Of a stretch of DNA of 64,000 nt, positions 1 to 10,646 are shown one piece after another (position 1 is the first letter of the stretch; every line of letters begins with the position of its first letter). The stretch comes from Spirodela intermedia (lineage: Eukaryota; Streptophyta; Magnoliopsida; Alismatales; Araceae): positions 2,783,501-2,847,500 of the forward strand of contig LR746268.1 in NCBI GenBank assembly GCA_902729315.2, read 5' to 3'. The translations under genes and the position numbers were made by a program. The notes below the pieces were generated by a model. It had not been told where the DNA came from. It saw only the letters and a program-made list of their open reading frames with translations, and searched no databases.

Positions 1-2586
1 GAACCACAACGAAGATTAAATCCTAACATGATGGAAATTGTAAAAAAAGAAATTTTAAAGTGACTGGCTGTTGATATTATTTATCGTATTTCAGATAGCA
101 AATAGGTTAGTCCTACACAAGTAGTGCCAAAAAAATCAGGTATCATAGTTATAAAAAACGAAAATGGGGATGAAATACAAACAAGACTAATTACCGGTTG
201 GAGAGTTTGCATTGATTATAGAAAATTAAATTCAGTTACTAGAAAAGATCATTTTCCCCTACCATTTATTGTTCAAATTCTAGAAAAATTAGCTAGAAAA
301 AACTTTTTTTATTTTCTGGATGGATACTCTAGTTATAATCAAATTTATATAAATCTTTTAGATCAAGAAAAAATAACTTTCACTTATCCATTTGGTACTT
401 TTGCTTTTAAACACATGCCTTTTGATCTATGTAATGCTCCAGCTACATTTCAAAGATGTATGCTGTCTATTTTTTCTAATATGATTAGAAAATGCATGGA
501 AATTTTTATGGATGATTTTTCTATTTTTGGTGAATCATTTGATGAATGCTTAAATCATTTACAGCATGTACTTGAGAAATGCATGGAGAAAAAATTAGTT
601 TTGAGTTGGGAGAAATCACATTTTATGGTTAAAGAGGGAGTTTTGTTGGGTCATATTGTGAGTGAAAGGGGTTTAAAGGTAGATAGAGAAAAAATTGATA
701 TTATATCTAAAATGAAACCTCCAAATTCAGTAAAATAGATTAGATCTTTCTTGAGTCATGCAGGTTATTATAGAAAATTTATTCAAGATTTTTTGAAAAT
801 TTCTAAACCTCTCACCATGCTATTATCTAAAGATGTGCCTTTTAATTTTGATGAGATATGTTTTGAGTCTTTTTCTGAAATAAAAAGATTACTTACTAAG
901 GCACTCATTTTACAAGCTCCTGATTGGTCCCTTCCCTTTGAAATAATGTGTGATGCATCGAATTATGTAGTGGGGGCCATTCTAGGATAAACAAAAGAGT
1001 CAAAACCCATAGTAATTTCATATGCTAGTAAAACTATATCCGATGCTCAATTAAATTATACCACAACTGAAAAAGAGTTTTTAGCTGTAGTATTTTCATT
1101 AGAAAGGTTTAAATCATATATTTTCATTATGCCACGTTTATTAAGATGGATTTTATTATTGTAGGAATTTGACTTAGAAATAAAAGATAAAAAAGGTTTC
1201 GAGAATGTTGTTGCTGACCATCTTTCTAGATTAAGTGATACAGGAATAAATGCAGCACCTTTACAAGACACATTTCCAGATGAACAATTGATGGCAGTTC
1301 AACATCAACCATCACCATGGTATGCACATATTGTTAATTTTCTAGTTTCTGGAAAAACTCCATAATAGTGGGATAAGAATAGAAAACATTATTTATTTTC
1401 TAAGATTAGAAATTATTTTTGGCATGATCTTGATTTATATTACTTGGGCAATGATCAAATTTTAAGGAGATGTGTTCCTAAAGAAGAATATCATAGCATT
1501 ATTAACATGTGTCATTCATCTAACTGTGGAGGACATTTCTCTAGACGAAAAATAGCTGCAAAATTTTTTTAGTGTGGTTTTTATTGGCCTACAATCATTA
1601 GATATTCTATAAAATTTAGTAGAACATATATTTCATGCCAATCTATAAGTAACATGAGTAAAAAAGATGAAATTCCCATGAGTAACATGTTAGTAGTCGA
1701 AATTTTTGATGTATGGGGAATAGATTTCATGGGTCCCTTCCCATCAGTTGAAAAATATGAATATATTTTGCTTGCTGTTGATTATGTGTCGAAGTGGGTG
1801 GAAGCTATTCCTACTAGAACTAATGATCATAAAATCGTGATGAAATTTGTGCAGGAAAATATTTTTTCGAGATTTGGATGTCCTAGAGTGATTATTAGTG
1901 ATGGAGGAACACATTTTACAAATAAAAATTTCAGAGAACTGTTGAAAAAGAATGGAGTACACCATAGAGTAGCCACTCCATATCATCCCCAAACAAATGG
2001 GCAAGCTGAAGTAGCAAATAGGGAAATTCAGAGAATTTTGAGAAAAATAGTTAGACTAGATAGGAAAGATTGGCCCACGAAATTACAAGATACATTATGG
2101 GCTTATAGAACAGCTTATAAAAATCCCATAGGTATGTCCCCATTTCATCTCATTTTTGGAAAGCCATGTCATCTTCCTATGGAAATAGAGCATAAAGCAT
2201 TATGGGCTATAAAAAATTTATGTATGGATGAGAAATCAGCTGGTGGGCATAGAATTTTTCAGCTACATAAATTAGAGGAGTTGAGGAATGAAGCTTATGA
2301 AAATCATAGAATATATAAAGAAAAAACTAAAACTTTCCATGATAAATACATTAGCAGAAAAAAAATTGTTAGACAAAAAGTGTGGTTATATGATTCTAGG
2401 CTGAAATTATTCCTAAGAAAATTAAAATCAAAATGGAAAGGGCCTTATGTGATGGAAGAGACATATAATCATGGGGCTGTAATGATTAAAGATCCTAAAA
2501 GTGATCATAACTTTAAGGTAAATAGACAGTGGCTTAAACATTACATAGAACATGAACGCCTTGTAGAAAAAAAAAATTATTATTAA
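1..2586 (+). pseudogene. E1 pol: RT, RNase H and integrase, broken
   Basis: Degenerate polyprotein fragment. RT lies at about 1-735, with the catalytic FMDDF at about 508-522 and the neighbouring block CNAPATFQR. In-frame stops include TAG at 736-738 and TAA at 988-990; aligned E2 codons are CAG and CAA, so both fit C-to-T change. RNase H (about 900-1250) has lost roughly 25 codons after residues SYI, including the segment that holds YTDH in E2. Further stops are TAG 1162-1164, TAA-TAG 1363-1368 and TAG 1570-1572. The integrase core is open from 1654 to 2586: the zinc-finger H/C residues lie at about 1510-1640 and the DDE residues are in [16 protein letters not shown] and GQAEVANR. No complete enzyme is encoded. 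Confidence 0.93.
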
Positions 2587-4204
2587 AAGAAATTCAAGAT
2601 TAATACCAAGGAGTCCAGTTGGAGATATTAAATTCAGCACTGTATGGGAGGCAACCCATGATTTTTATTTCATTCTGTTTGATTTTTTTTTAAGCTCTGT
2701 TTTTCTTAGAATTTTGCAGTACCTGTTTCTGTATTTGTTTTTTTTTTTCGAAAAAGTGCAGGAGGAGCGTAAGATGAAGTGGAAAATTAAAAACAAGGTT
2801 GAGGTGATGTCTTTCTAAGCTTCATCATTTATAAAAATATTTTTAATACTTAACTTTGCAAATATACATTCTTCACTTGAAAAATATATTTTCTATATAT
2901 TCTGTTTCGATTTTTCTGTCATTGAGGACAATGTCATTTTTAAGTTGGAGGGTGAAGTATTCATTATTAATTTATGCTGTAGGACGATTAAGAACATGTG
3001 TTTAAATTTTATTCAACTTAGAACAGCAACTAAAAAAAATAAAAAAAATAACATAAAATTCAGAAAAACGACAACATCTATTTTCTGGTTTTCTATCAGA
3101 AACAATAGACTGTCAAAAATAGCGAACAAAAAACAGCCCGAAATTTGAAATTCTAGAACCTTTTCTCACATTTCAATCCCCTAGATATATATTACTGAAA
3201 TTCGAAATTACAGCTATAAAGAAGATAGTTTTGATTTATTTTTGACAAATTTATTGCTGCTAAAAATAGAATTGAAAACAAAAAATAAAATTGTCAGAAC
3301 TATCTAATTTACAAATTCCTTACATCATATTGCATGCATGAAAAATTAAATCAATTAAATTGATTGATACCAAAAAATATTAGGAAGATTATTATTGAGT
3401 TAAAAGGATGATCTAGTAGCATGAAATGTTGGAATACTCCTCGGATACATGATAGATAACATGGATTTGATTTTACAGATTTTCACTTCACGATCTTGAT
3501 GGATAGTATTTACTTGATGTGAAAATTTGATTGATCATTTGAGTTTAATGGAGTTTTTTGCATCTTGATCTATAGGACTTGTGAGGAGAAATCACTTATT
3601 TCGAAAGAAAGAGAGAAAGTAATTTGAAAAATCTAGAAACAAAGAGTACACATGGGGGGTGTGAGACATCATTCTCATTGTTGAAAATCGTGCATAAAAA
3701 AACACTTGCTGAAAAATAAGTGGATAAAGTGAAAGCCCTGAAAATGAAGAGTATACATGGAGGGTGTGAGACATCATTCTTATTGTCAAAATTTATCTAC
3801 AAGAAAAGCTACTTATCCACTATATATAAAAAACAAAGAAAGAAAGAAAGAAATATAGTGCAAACTTCAAAAATCAAGTCATAGAAAAAGGGAAATATAA
3901 GATCAATATTATTCTTAGACGAGTATTGATAATTGGAACATCTTGTAAATACATCTATCAATGAAGAAGTGATAAAGATGTGAATAGAAGAAGTGAAGTC
4001 TAGATTGTCATTCCAAGGAGTGTTTAAATATTTAAGTACTTGACATTATTCTTAAATATTTGATATAAGAATCTAAAGTATTTAAAGGTGCATCATTTCT
4101 AATTATATTTTTTTCTGTATTGAAATATGATGTTTGAGATTTGTAAAATTTTATTTTCGTAATTCTATTGCTAAGGGACTAGCAATGATTTAAGTTGAGG
4201 GGTG
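2587..4204 (+). mobile_element. E1 3' noncoding internal region with PPT-like motifs
   Basis: About 1.6 kb between the end of integrase and the 3' LTR, with no credible coding. It holds the block GGGAGGCAACCCATG (near 2646-2660) and a TTGAGGACAATG block (near 2923-2934), both recurrent in the other copies here and, from family knowledge, common in Athila elements. A PPT-like string lies at 2942-2954. Two 45-bp direct repeats sit about 105 bp apart (from 3642 and 3747), each with a G-rich ATGGRGGGTGTGAG core. The true polypurine tract abuts the LTR at 4192-4204. The same layout is seen in E0, E2 and E5. Confidence 0.8.
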
Positions 4205-5018
4205 TGATAAGTCTTCATTATCATGAGTTAATAATTAGTAAATAATATATTTTTAGCCTTAACTCATGATAAATAGACTTATGTTTGTGTTAAAGAATGA
4301 TTTGTAATTTTTAGTTGATTAACGTGAAGTTTTGGATAATTATGTGATTTTATACAATTTTTATAGTCTTACTATTGAGATAAATGAAGAACAAGAAATA
4401 AAAATAAAAATATTGCAAAATGGGGGACCCGCCAGCCAGCCGGGCCCACAAGTGGGTCGGAAGCACAGTCGAAGAGTAGCCACGAGCAGGGGCTTGAGCG
4501 GCTTAGCTTGGACCGATAGGGGCACATGTACGCCACTCCCCTTCCACGTCACCGGTGGCCAGCCAGCTATGGGGTAAGGAGTGGTCGTACACGCGAGAGA
4601 AGGGACTTTGCTTACAAACCTAACATTACTATATATTCGTCTGAAAAATCGGCGCACAACTAATGTGGGACTAAACCGACGTCACACCTTCCTCACAAGC
4701 AGGTGACTGGCACAGGTTTGAATCTTCCCAAAGTCAAAATTCATATATTTTTATCTAATTATTGCGACTTTTGTGCAGATCACCGGTGAAGGATTAAGCA
4801 ACGAGAATTGCTAGATCATCGGCAAAAATCTCGTCAATGCGATTCGCAGAGCATTGCTACTTAAATTGCTGAACAATTCGTGATAAAAGGATCACGAATC
4901 CATTGAGTAGATCATCTCCAATTGATCAACAAACAAGTCGTCGTCGGGAAGAGGACGATCCGCCAAAAGATGAGTCATCACCTCCTGAGAGCATATCGGA
5001 TGCAATGAAGAGCCTCCT
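4205..5018 (+). repeat. E1 3' LTR, first part
   Basis: Starts TGATAAGTC directly after the purine tract and stops at CTCCT (5014-5018), the target duplication created by E2. It contains the TATA-like CTATATATT at 4629-4637, the inverted USE-like site at 4661-4671 and a GC-rich centre. The LTR resumes after E2 at 20266. Confidence 0.9.
4406..4606 (-). ncRNA. Candidate antisense Pol III-type unit, E1 LTR copy
   Basis: Read on the minus strand: USE-like GTCCCACATTA at 4671-4661 (two changes from GTCCCACATCG), TATATAG starting at 4635, a GTCCC start-like site at 4606 (29 bp downstream of the TATA start), a GC-rich body, then T5 runs at 4410-4406 and 4404-4400. Transcription is inferred from layout only. 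Alternative: the TATA serves the sense-strand LTR promoter and the USE is incidental. Confidence 0.28.
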
Positions 5019-5796
5019 TGACGTGACTTAGTCGTTGGATATTAAATCACGCAAATATAAAATTTATAAAACTAGAAAATATGAATTTTTGGATATTTAG
5101 AAGTATTTCTAAATAAATATATCAATCATAATTCATAAAACTTCCAAAAATAGCAGTAATTTCCCAAGTCGATCATAGAGATGTAATATAATATTTTATA
5201 ATTATTCAGATTTTTTCTCAATGAATACAATTTTCTATGAATTTTATACTAAAAAATGAAAAGGAAATATATTTAAAATTTACAAAAAAAAGGAAATGAG
5301 GGTGCAGATGTCAGGATGATGTCAGTACCCGACGAACACGAATCAGCGGAAATAGAGTTCTGCCCGATGATTCTTACATAAATGATTACAGACGAATTAA
5401 TTAATCAAATTAAGATCTGTAAAAGCCGAAAGAATCGTAATTGAACGAAGTATAGTTTGGTAAATTAAAATCACAAAAAGTATCACTAAATGAAGCATAA
5501 ATTAAATTGAAAGTAGGGAAACAGAGTTCCGGTGTCGTGACGGCGATGCATCGACGATGCACCAGAATCTTGAGCATTTGGGAGGATCATCACGTAGTGT
5601 CTATGGCCTCAAAGGCTCTCCTTGGACAAAGACGATGTGGGCAATCTCTAGATCTTCTCGCGAAGTCTAGAGATTAATGAAATGGGTCATCGAGTCATCT
5701 CCGGCGGCTGTCACCCGACAGAGTAGAAAGAAAGCGACTTTGTGCCTCTCCAGCGGCTGTCACTTTATAGAGAAGAGTTGGAAGGAGGTGGGGTGC
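5019..5796 (-). repeat. E2 3' LTR, part left of E3
   Basis: LTR end in reverse: begins TGACGTGACTTAG, the reverse complement of the family's 3' terminus, and stops at GGTGC (5792-5796), the left target duplication of E3. Continues at 10647. Confidence 0.9.
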
Positions 5797-5997
5797 TGAT
5801 AAGTCTTCATTATCATGAGTTAATAATTAGTAAATAATATAGTTTTAGCCTTAACTCATGATAAATAGACTTATATTTGTGTTAATTAATGATTTTTGGT
5901 TTTCAATTGATTAACGTGAATTTTTAGGTAATTATGTAATTTTATACGATTTTTACAGTCTTACCTTTGAGATAAATAAAGAACAAGAAATAAAAAT

Positions 5998-6201
5998 AAA
6001 AAATATTGTAAAATGGAGGAGACCCACCGGCCAGCGGGGCCCACGAGCGGGTCGAAAGCGCAGTTAGGAAGTAGCTGCGAGTAGGGGCTCGAGCAGCTTA
6101 GCTTGGACCGATATGGGCCTATGTGTGCCACTCCCCTTCCACGTCACCGATGGCCAGCCGGCTGTGGGGCAAGGAGTGGTCGTACACACAAGAGAAGGGA
6201 C
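5998..6201 (-). ncRNA. Candidate antisense Pol III-type unit, E3 5' LTR copy
   Basis: Minus strand: exact USE GTCCCACATCG at 6265-6255, TATATAG from 6229, GTCCCTTC from 6201 (28 bp from the TATA start, one base shorter than other copies), no T4 run in the body, first T6 at 6003-5998. Exact USE despite later truncation of this LTR. Function inferred only. Confidence 0.32.
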
Positions 6202-7374
6202 TTTGTTACAAAGTTAACATTACTATATATTCGCCCGAAAAATTGGCACACAACCGATGTGGGACTAAACCTGTGTCACACCTTCCTCACAGGCGGGCGA
6301 CTGGCGCGGGTTTGAATCCTTTTAGAGTCAAAATTCATATATTTTTATTTGATTATCACGACTTTTCTGCAGATCACTGGTGAAGGATTAAGCAACAAAA
6401 ATCGCTGAATCATTGGCAAAAATCTCGTCAATGCGATTCGTGGAGCATTGCTACTAAAATTGCTGAATGATTTGTGATAAAAGGAACGCGAATCCATCAT
6501 GTAAATCATCTCTGATTGATCGACGAACAAGTCGTCGTTGGGAAGAGGACGATCCGTCGGGAGACTAGTCGCCACCTCCTCAGAGCGTACCAAATGCGAT
6601 GAAGAGCCTCCTCTTGCTGCGTGGACCTGAGGATGAAGCTCCTTGACACACGCCCCACCTCCATCCAGCTCCTCTATGTTGGGTGACAGCCACCAGAGAG
6701 CCGTAAAGTCGCCATTTTTCTACTCCGCCGGGTGACAGCTGTCGGAGATGATTCCACGACCCACTTCATTGATCTCTAGACTTCGCGAGAAGATCTAGAG
6801 ATTGCCCACGTCATCTTTGTCCAAGGAAAGTCTTCGAGGCTGTGGACACTACATGACAATCCTCCTGAACGCTTAGGATTCCGGTGCATCGCCGACGCAT
6901 CGCCGACGCATCGCCGTCGCGACGTTGGAACTTTGTTTTCCTACTTTCAATTTAATTTACACTTCATTTAGAAAAACTACTTATCCACTATATATATTAA
7001 AAAAAAAAAGAAGGAAGAAATATAGTGCACACTTCAAAAATCAAGCCATAGAAAAAGGAAAATGTAGGATTAATATTATTCTTAAATGATTATTCATAAT
7101 TGGAACATCTTGTAAATACATCTATCAGTGAAGAAGTGATAAAGATGTGAATAGAAGAAGTGAAGTCTAGATTGTTATTCCAAGGAGTGTTTAAACATTT
7201 AAGTGCTTGACATCATTCTTAAATACTTGACATAAGAATCTAAAGTGTTTAAAGGTGCATCATTCCTAATTATATTTTTTTTTTCTACATTGAAATATGA
7301 TGTTTGAGATTTGTAAAATTTTATTTTTGTAATTCCATTGCTAAGGGACTAGCAATGGTTTAAGTTGGGGGGTG

Positions 7375-7934
7375 TGATAAGTCTTTATTATCATGAGTTA
7401 ATAATTAGTAAATAATATAGTTTTAGCCTTAACTCATGATAAATAGACTTATATTTGTGTTAAATAATGATTTTTGGTTTTCAATTGATAAACATGAATT
7501 TTTAGGTAATTATGTGATTTTATACGATTTTTATAGTCTTACCTTTAAGATAAATGAAGAACAAGAAATAAAAATAAAAAATATTGCAAAATGGGGGAGA
7601 CCCACCGGCCAACTGGGCCCACGAGTGAGTCGAAAGCGCAGTCGGGGAGTAGCCGCGAGCAGGGGCTCGAGCGGCTTAGCTTGGATTGATATGGGCACGT
7701 GTGTGCCACTCCCCTTCCACGTCACCGGTGGCCAGCCGATTGTGGGGCAAGGAGTGGTCGTACACGCAAGAGAAGAGACTTTGTTACAAAGTTAACATTA
7801 CTATATATTCGCCCGAAAAATTGGCACACAATTGATGTGGGACTAAACCTGTGTCACACCTTCCTCACAGGCGGGTGAGTGGCGCGGGTTTGAATCCTTT
7901 TAGAGTCAAAATTCATATATTTTTATTTGATTAT
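7375..7934 (+). repeat. E3 3' LTR, first part
   Basis: Starts TGATAAGTC after the purine tract and ends with ATTAT at 7930-7934, the left target duplication of solo LTR S4. Continues at 9568 and ends at 10641. Confidence 0.92.
7576..7779 (-). ncRNA. Candidate antisense Pol III-type unit, E3 3' LTR copy
   Basis: Minus strand: USE-like GTCCCACATCA at 7843-7833 (last base changed), TATATAG upstream of a GTCTC start-like site at 7779, T6 at 7581-7576. The start motif is mutated from GTCCC. It differs from the 5' LTR copy of the same element, so the LTRs have diverged here. Confidence 0.25.
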
Positions 7935-9562
7935 TGACGTGACTCAGTCGTTGTATGTTAAATCACGCAAATAAAAAATTTATAAAACTAGAAAATACGA
8001 ATTTTGGATATTTAGAAGTATTTCTAAATAAATATATCAATTATAATTCAATAAAAATTCCAAAAATAGCAGTAATTTTCCAGGTCGATCACAGGGATGT
8101 AATATAATATCTGGTAATTATTCAGAATTTTTCTCAATGAGTACGATTTTCTTACGAATTTTATACTAGGAAATAAAAAGGAAATATATTTAAAATTCAC
8201 GGAAAAAAGGAAATAAGGGTGCGGACGTCAGGATGACGTCAGCGCCCAGCGAACCCGAATCAGGCGGAAACAGAGTTCCGCCCGGTGATTCTTACGTAGG
8301 CAATTACAGACAACTCAATTAATCAAATTAAGATCTGTAAAAGCCGGAAGAATCGTAATTGAACGAAGTATAGTTTGGTAAGTTAAAATCAACAAAGTAT
8401 CACTAAATGAAGCGTAAATTAAATTGAAAGCAGGAAAATAGAGTTTCGGCGTCGTGACGGCGATGCGTCGGCGATGCACTGGAATCCTGAGCGTTCGGGA
8501 GGATCGTTGTGCAATGTCCACGGCCTCGAAGGCTTTCCTTGGACAAAGGCAATGTGGGCAATCTCTAGATCTTCTCACGAAGTCTAGAGATCAATGAAGT
8601 GGGTCGTCGAATTGTCTCCGGCGGCTGTCACCCGGCGGAGCGGAAAAACGGCGACTTTGCAGCTCTCCGACGGCTGTCACCCGACGGAGAGGAGCTGGAT
8701 GGAGGTGGGGCGCGTGTTAGGGAGCTTCATCCTCAGGTCCGCGCAGCAAGAGGAGGCTCTTCATCGCATCTGGTACGCTCTCAGGAGGTGGCGACTAGTC
8801 TCCCGGCGGATCGTCCTCTTCCCGACGACGGCTTGTTCGTCGATCAATCGGAGATGATTTACTCGATGGATTCGCGATCCTTTTATCGCGAATTGTTCAG
8901 CAATTTTAGTAGCAATGCTCCGCGAATCGCGTTGACGAGATTTTCGCCGATGATCCAGCGATTCTCGTTGCTTAATCCTTCACCGGCGATCTGCAAGAAA
9001 GTCACGATAATCAGATAAAAGTATATGAATTTTGACTCTGGGAGGATTCGAACCCATGCCAGTCGCCCCCGCCTCTTCTGAGGAAGGTGTGGGTTTAGTC
9101 CCACATCGGTGCCGAGTTTTCGGGCGAATATATAGTAATGTTAGCTTTGTGAGCAAAGTCCCTTCTCTTGCATGTACGACCACTCCTTGCGCCATAGCTG
9201 GCTGGCCACCAGTGACGTGGAAGGGGAGTGGCGTACGCGTGCCTGTCGGTCCCAAAGCCAAGCCGCTCGAGCCCTTGCTCGCGGCTTACTCCCCGACTGT
9301 GCTTCCGACCCGCTCGCGGGCACGGTTGGCCGGTGGGTCCCCTCATTTTTGCAATATTTTTATTTTTATTTCTTGTTCTTTATTTATCTCAAAAGTAAGA
9401 CTGTAAAAATTGTATAAAATCACATAATTACCCAAAAATTCACGTTAATCAATTGAAAACCAAAAATCATTCTTTAACACAAATATAAGTCTATTTATCA
9501 TGAGTTAAGGCTAAAACTATATTATTTACTAATTATTAACTCATGATAATGAAGACTTATCA
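7935..9562 (-). mobile_element. S4: solo LTR, innermost nest level
   Basis: Complete minus-strand LTR of 1628 bp, from TGACGTGACTCAG to ACTTATCA, bounded by a perfect target duplication ATTAT (7930-7934 and 9563-9567). Removing it and one repeat restores E3's LTR. Compared with older copies it keeps many CpGs, as expected for the most recent insertion. It contains an intact antisense Pol III-like layout, two imperfect 49-bp repeats near 8624-8700 and a hairpin-forming CTCTAGA...TCTAGAG pair near 8564-8590. Confidence 0.95.
9158..9350 (+). ncRNA. Candidate Pol III-type unit, S4 copy (antisense to LTR)
   Basis: Plus strand: exact USE GTCCCACATCG 9098-9108, then 20 bp (five fewer than other copies), TATATAG 9129-9135, GTCCCTTC from 9158 (29 bp after the TATA start), GC-rich body without T4, T5 at 9346-9350, then 9357-9361 and 9363-9367. 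The body can form CCACTCC/GGAGTGG stem pairing. The shortened USE-TATA gap would be expected to weaken a true Pol III promoter. Confidence 0.28.
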
Positions 9563-9567
9563 ATTAT

Positions 9568-10641
9568 CACGACTTTTCTACAGATCACTGGTGAAGGATT
9601 AAGCAACAAAAATCGCTGGATCATCGGCAAAAATCTCATCAACGCGATTCGGGGAGCATTGCTACTAAAATTGCTAAATGATTTGTGATAAAAGGAACGC
9701 GAATCCATCAAGTAAATCATCTCTGATTGATCGACGAACAAGTCGTCGTTGGGAAGAGGACGATCCGTCGGGAGACTAGTCGCCACCTCCTCAGAGCGTA
9801 CCAAATGCGATGAAGAGCCTCCTCTTGTAGTGTGGACCTGAGGATGAAGCTCCTTGACACGCGCCCCACCTCCATCCAGCTCCTCTCCGTCGGGTGACAG
9901 CCACCAGAGAGCCGTAAAGTCGCCATTTTTCTACTCTACCGGGTGACAGTTGTCAGAGACGATTCCACGACCCATTTCATTGATCTCAAGACTTCGTGAG
10001 AAGATCTAGAGATTGCCCACGTCATCTTTGTCCAAGGAGAGTCTTCGAGGTCGTGGACACTGCACGACGATCCTCCCGAACACTTAGAATTCCAGTGCAT
10101 CACCGACGCATTGCCGTCGCAATGCTTGAACTTTGTTTTCCTGCTTTCAATTTAATTTACACTTCATTTAGTGATACTTTGTGTGATTTTAATTTACCAA
10201 ACTATACTTTGTTCAATTACGATTCTTCTAGCTTTTACAAATCTTAATTTGATTAATTAAGTTGCCTGTAATCGCTTACGTAAGAATCGCCGAGTGGAAC
10301 TCTGTTTTTGCTTGATTCGCGTTTGCTAGGTGCTGATGTCATCTTGGTGTCCGCACCCTTATTTCTTTTTTTTCGTGAATTTTAAATATATTTCCTTTTT
10401 ATTTCCTAGTATAAAATTCGTAAGAAAATCGTATTCATTGAGAAAAATTCTAAATAATTACTAGATATTATATTACATCCCTATGATCGACTTGGAAAAC
10501 TACTGCTATTTTTGTAATTTTTATTGAATTATAATTGATATATTTATTTAGAAACACTTCTAAATATCTGGAAATTTATATTTTCTAGTTTTATAAATTT
10601 TAAATTTGCATGATTTAATATACAACGACTGAGTCATGTCA
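9568..10641 (+). repeat. E3 3' LTR, second part
   Basis: Resumes after S4 with CACGACTTTTCTACAG, matching the uninterrupted E3 5' LTR near 6358, and ends GACTGAGTCATGTCA at 10641, followed by E3's right target duplication GGTGT. Confidence 0.92.
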
Positions 10642-10646
10642 GGTGT

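Larger units (their letters stand above)
5797..10641 (+). mobile_element. E3: deletion derivative, LTR - short 3' noncoding piece - LTR
   Basis: Plus-strand insertion in E2's LTR, flanked by GGTGC (5792-5796) and GGTGT (10642-10646), a 4/5 match. The 5' LTR runs only 5797-6971 and is joined with an AG microhomology directly to the last 400 bp of an internal region (about 6972-7374), ending in a clean purine tract AAGTTGGGGGGTG at 7362-7374. The 3' LTR is 7375-7934 plus 9568-10641, 1634 bp without S4. PBS, gag, pol and the 3' part of the 5' LTR are gone. This fits one large internal deletion after or during insertion. Confidence 0.9.

Noticed and set aside
2587-2960. An env-like gene after integrase, known in some Athila elements
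   Set aside because: No open frame or transmembrane-like stretch occurs between integrase and the noncoding region in E0, E1 or E2.
3641-3800. A CRISPR-like array from the 105-bp-spaced direct repeats
   Set aside because: Only two units, in a eukaryotic retrotransposon, with the spacer conserved between copies; better read as PPT-like or structural repeats.
8315-9406. Overlapping open frames in the GC-rich LTR centre (also 30691-31586 and 4332-4657)
   Set aside because: They occur on both strands of every LTR, change frame between copies and have no domain wording; they are by-products of low stop density in GC-rich DNA.
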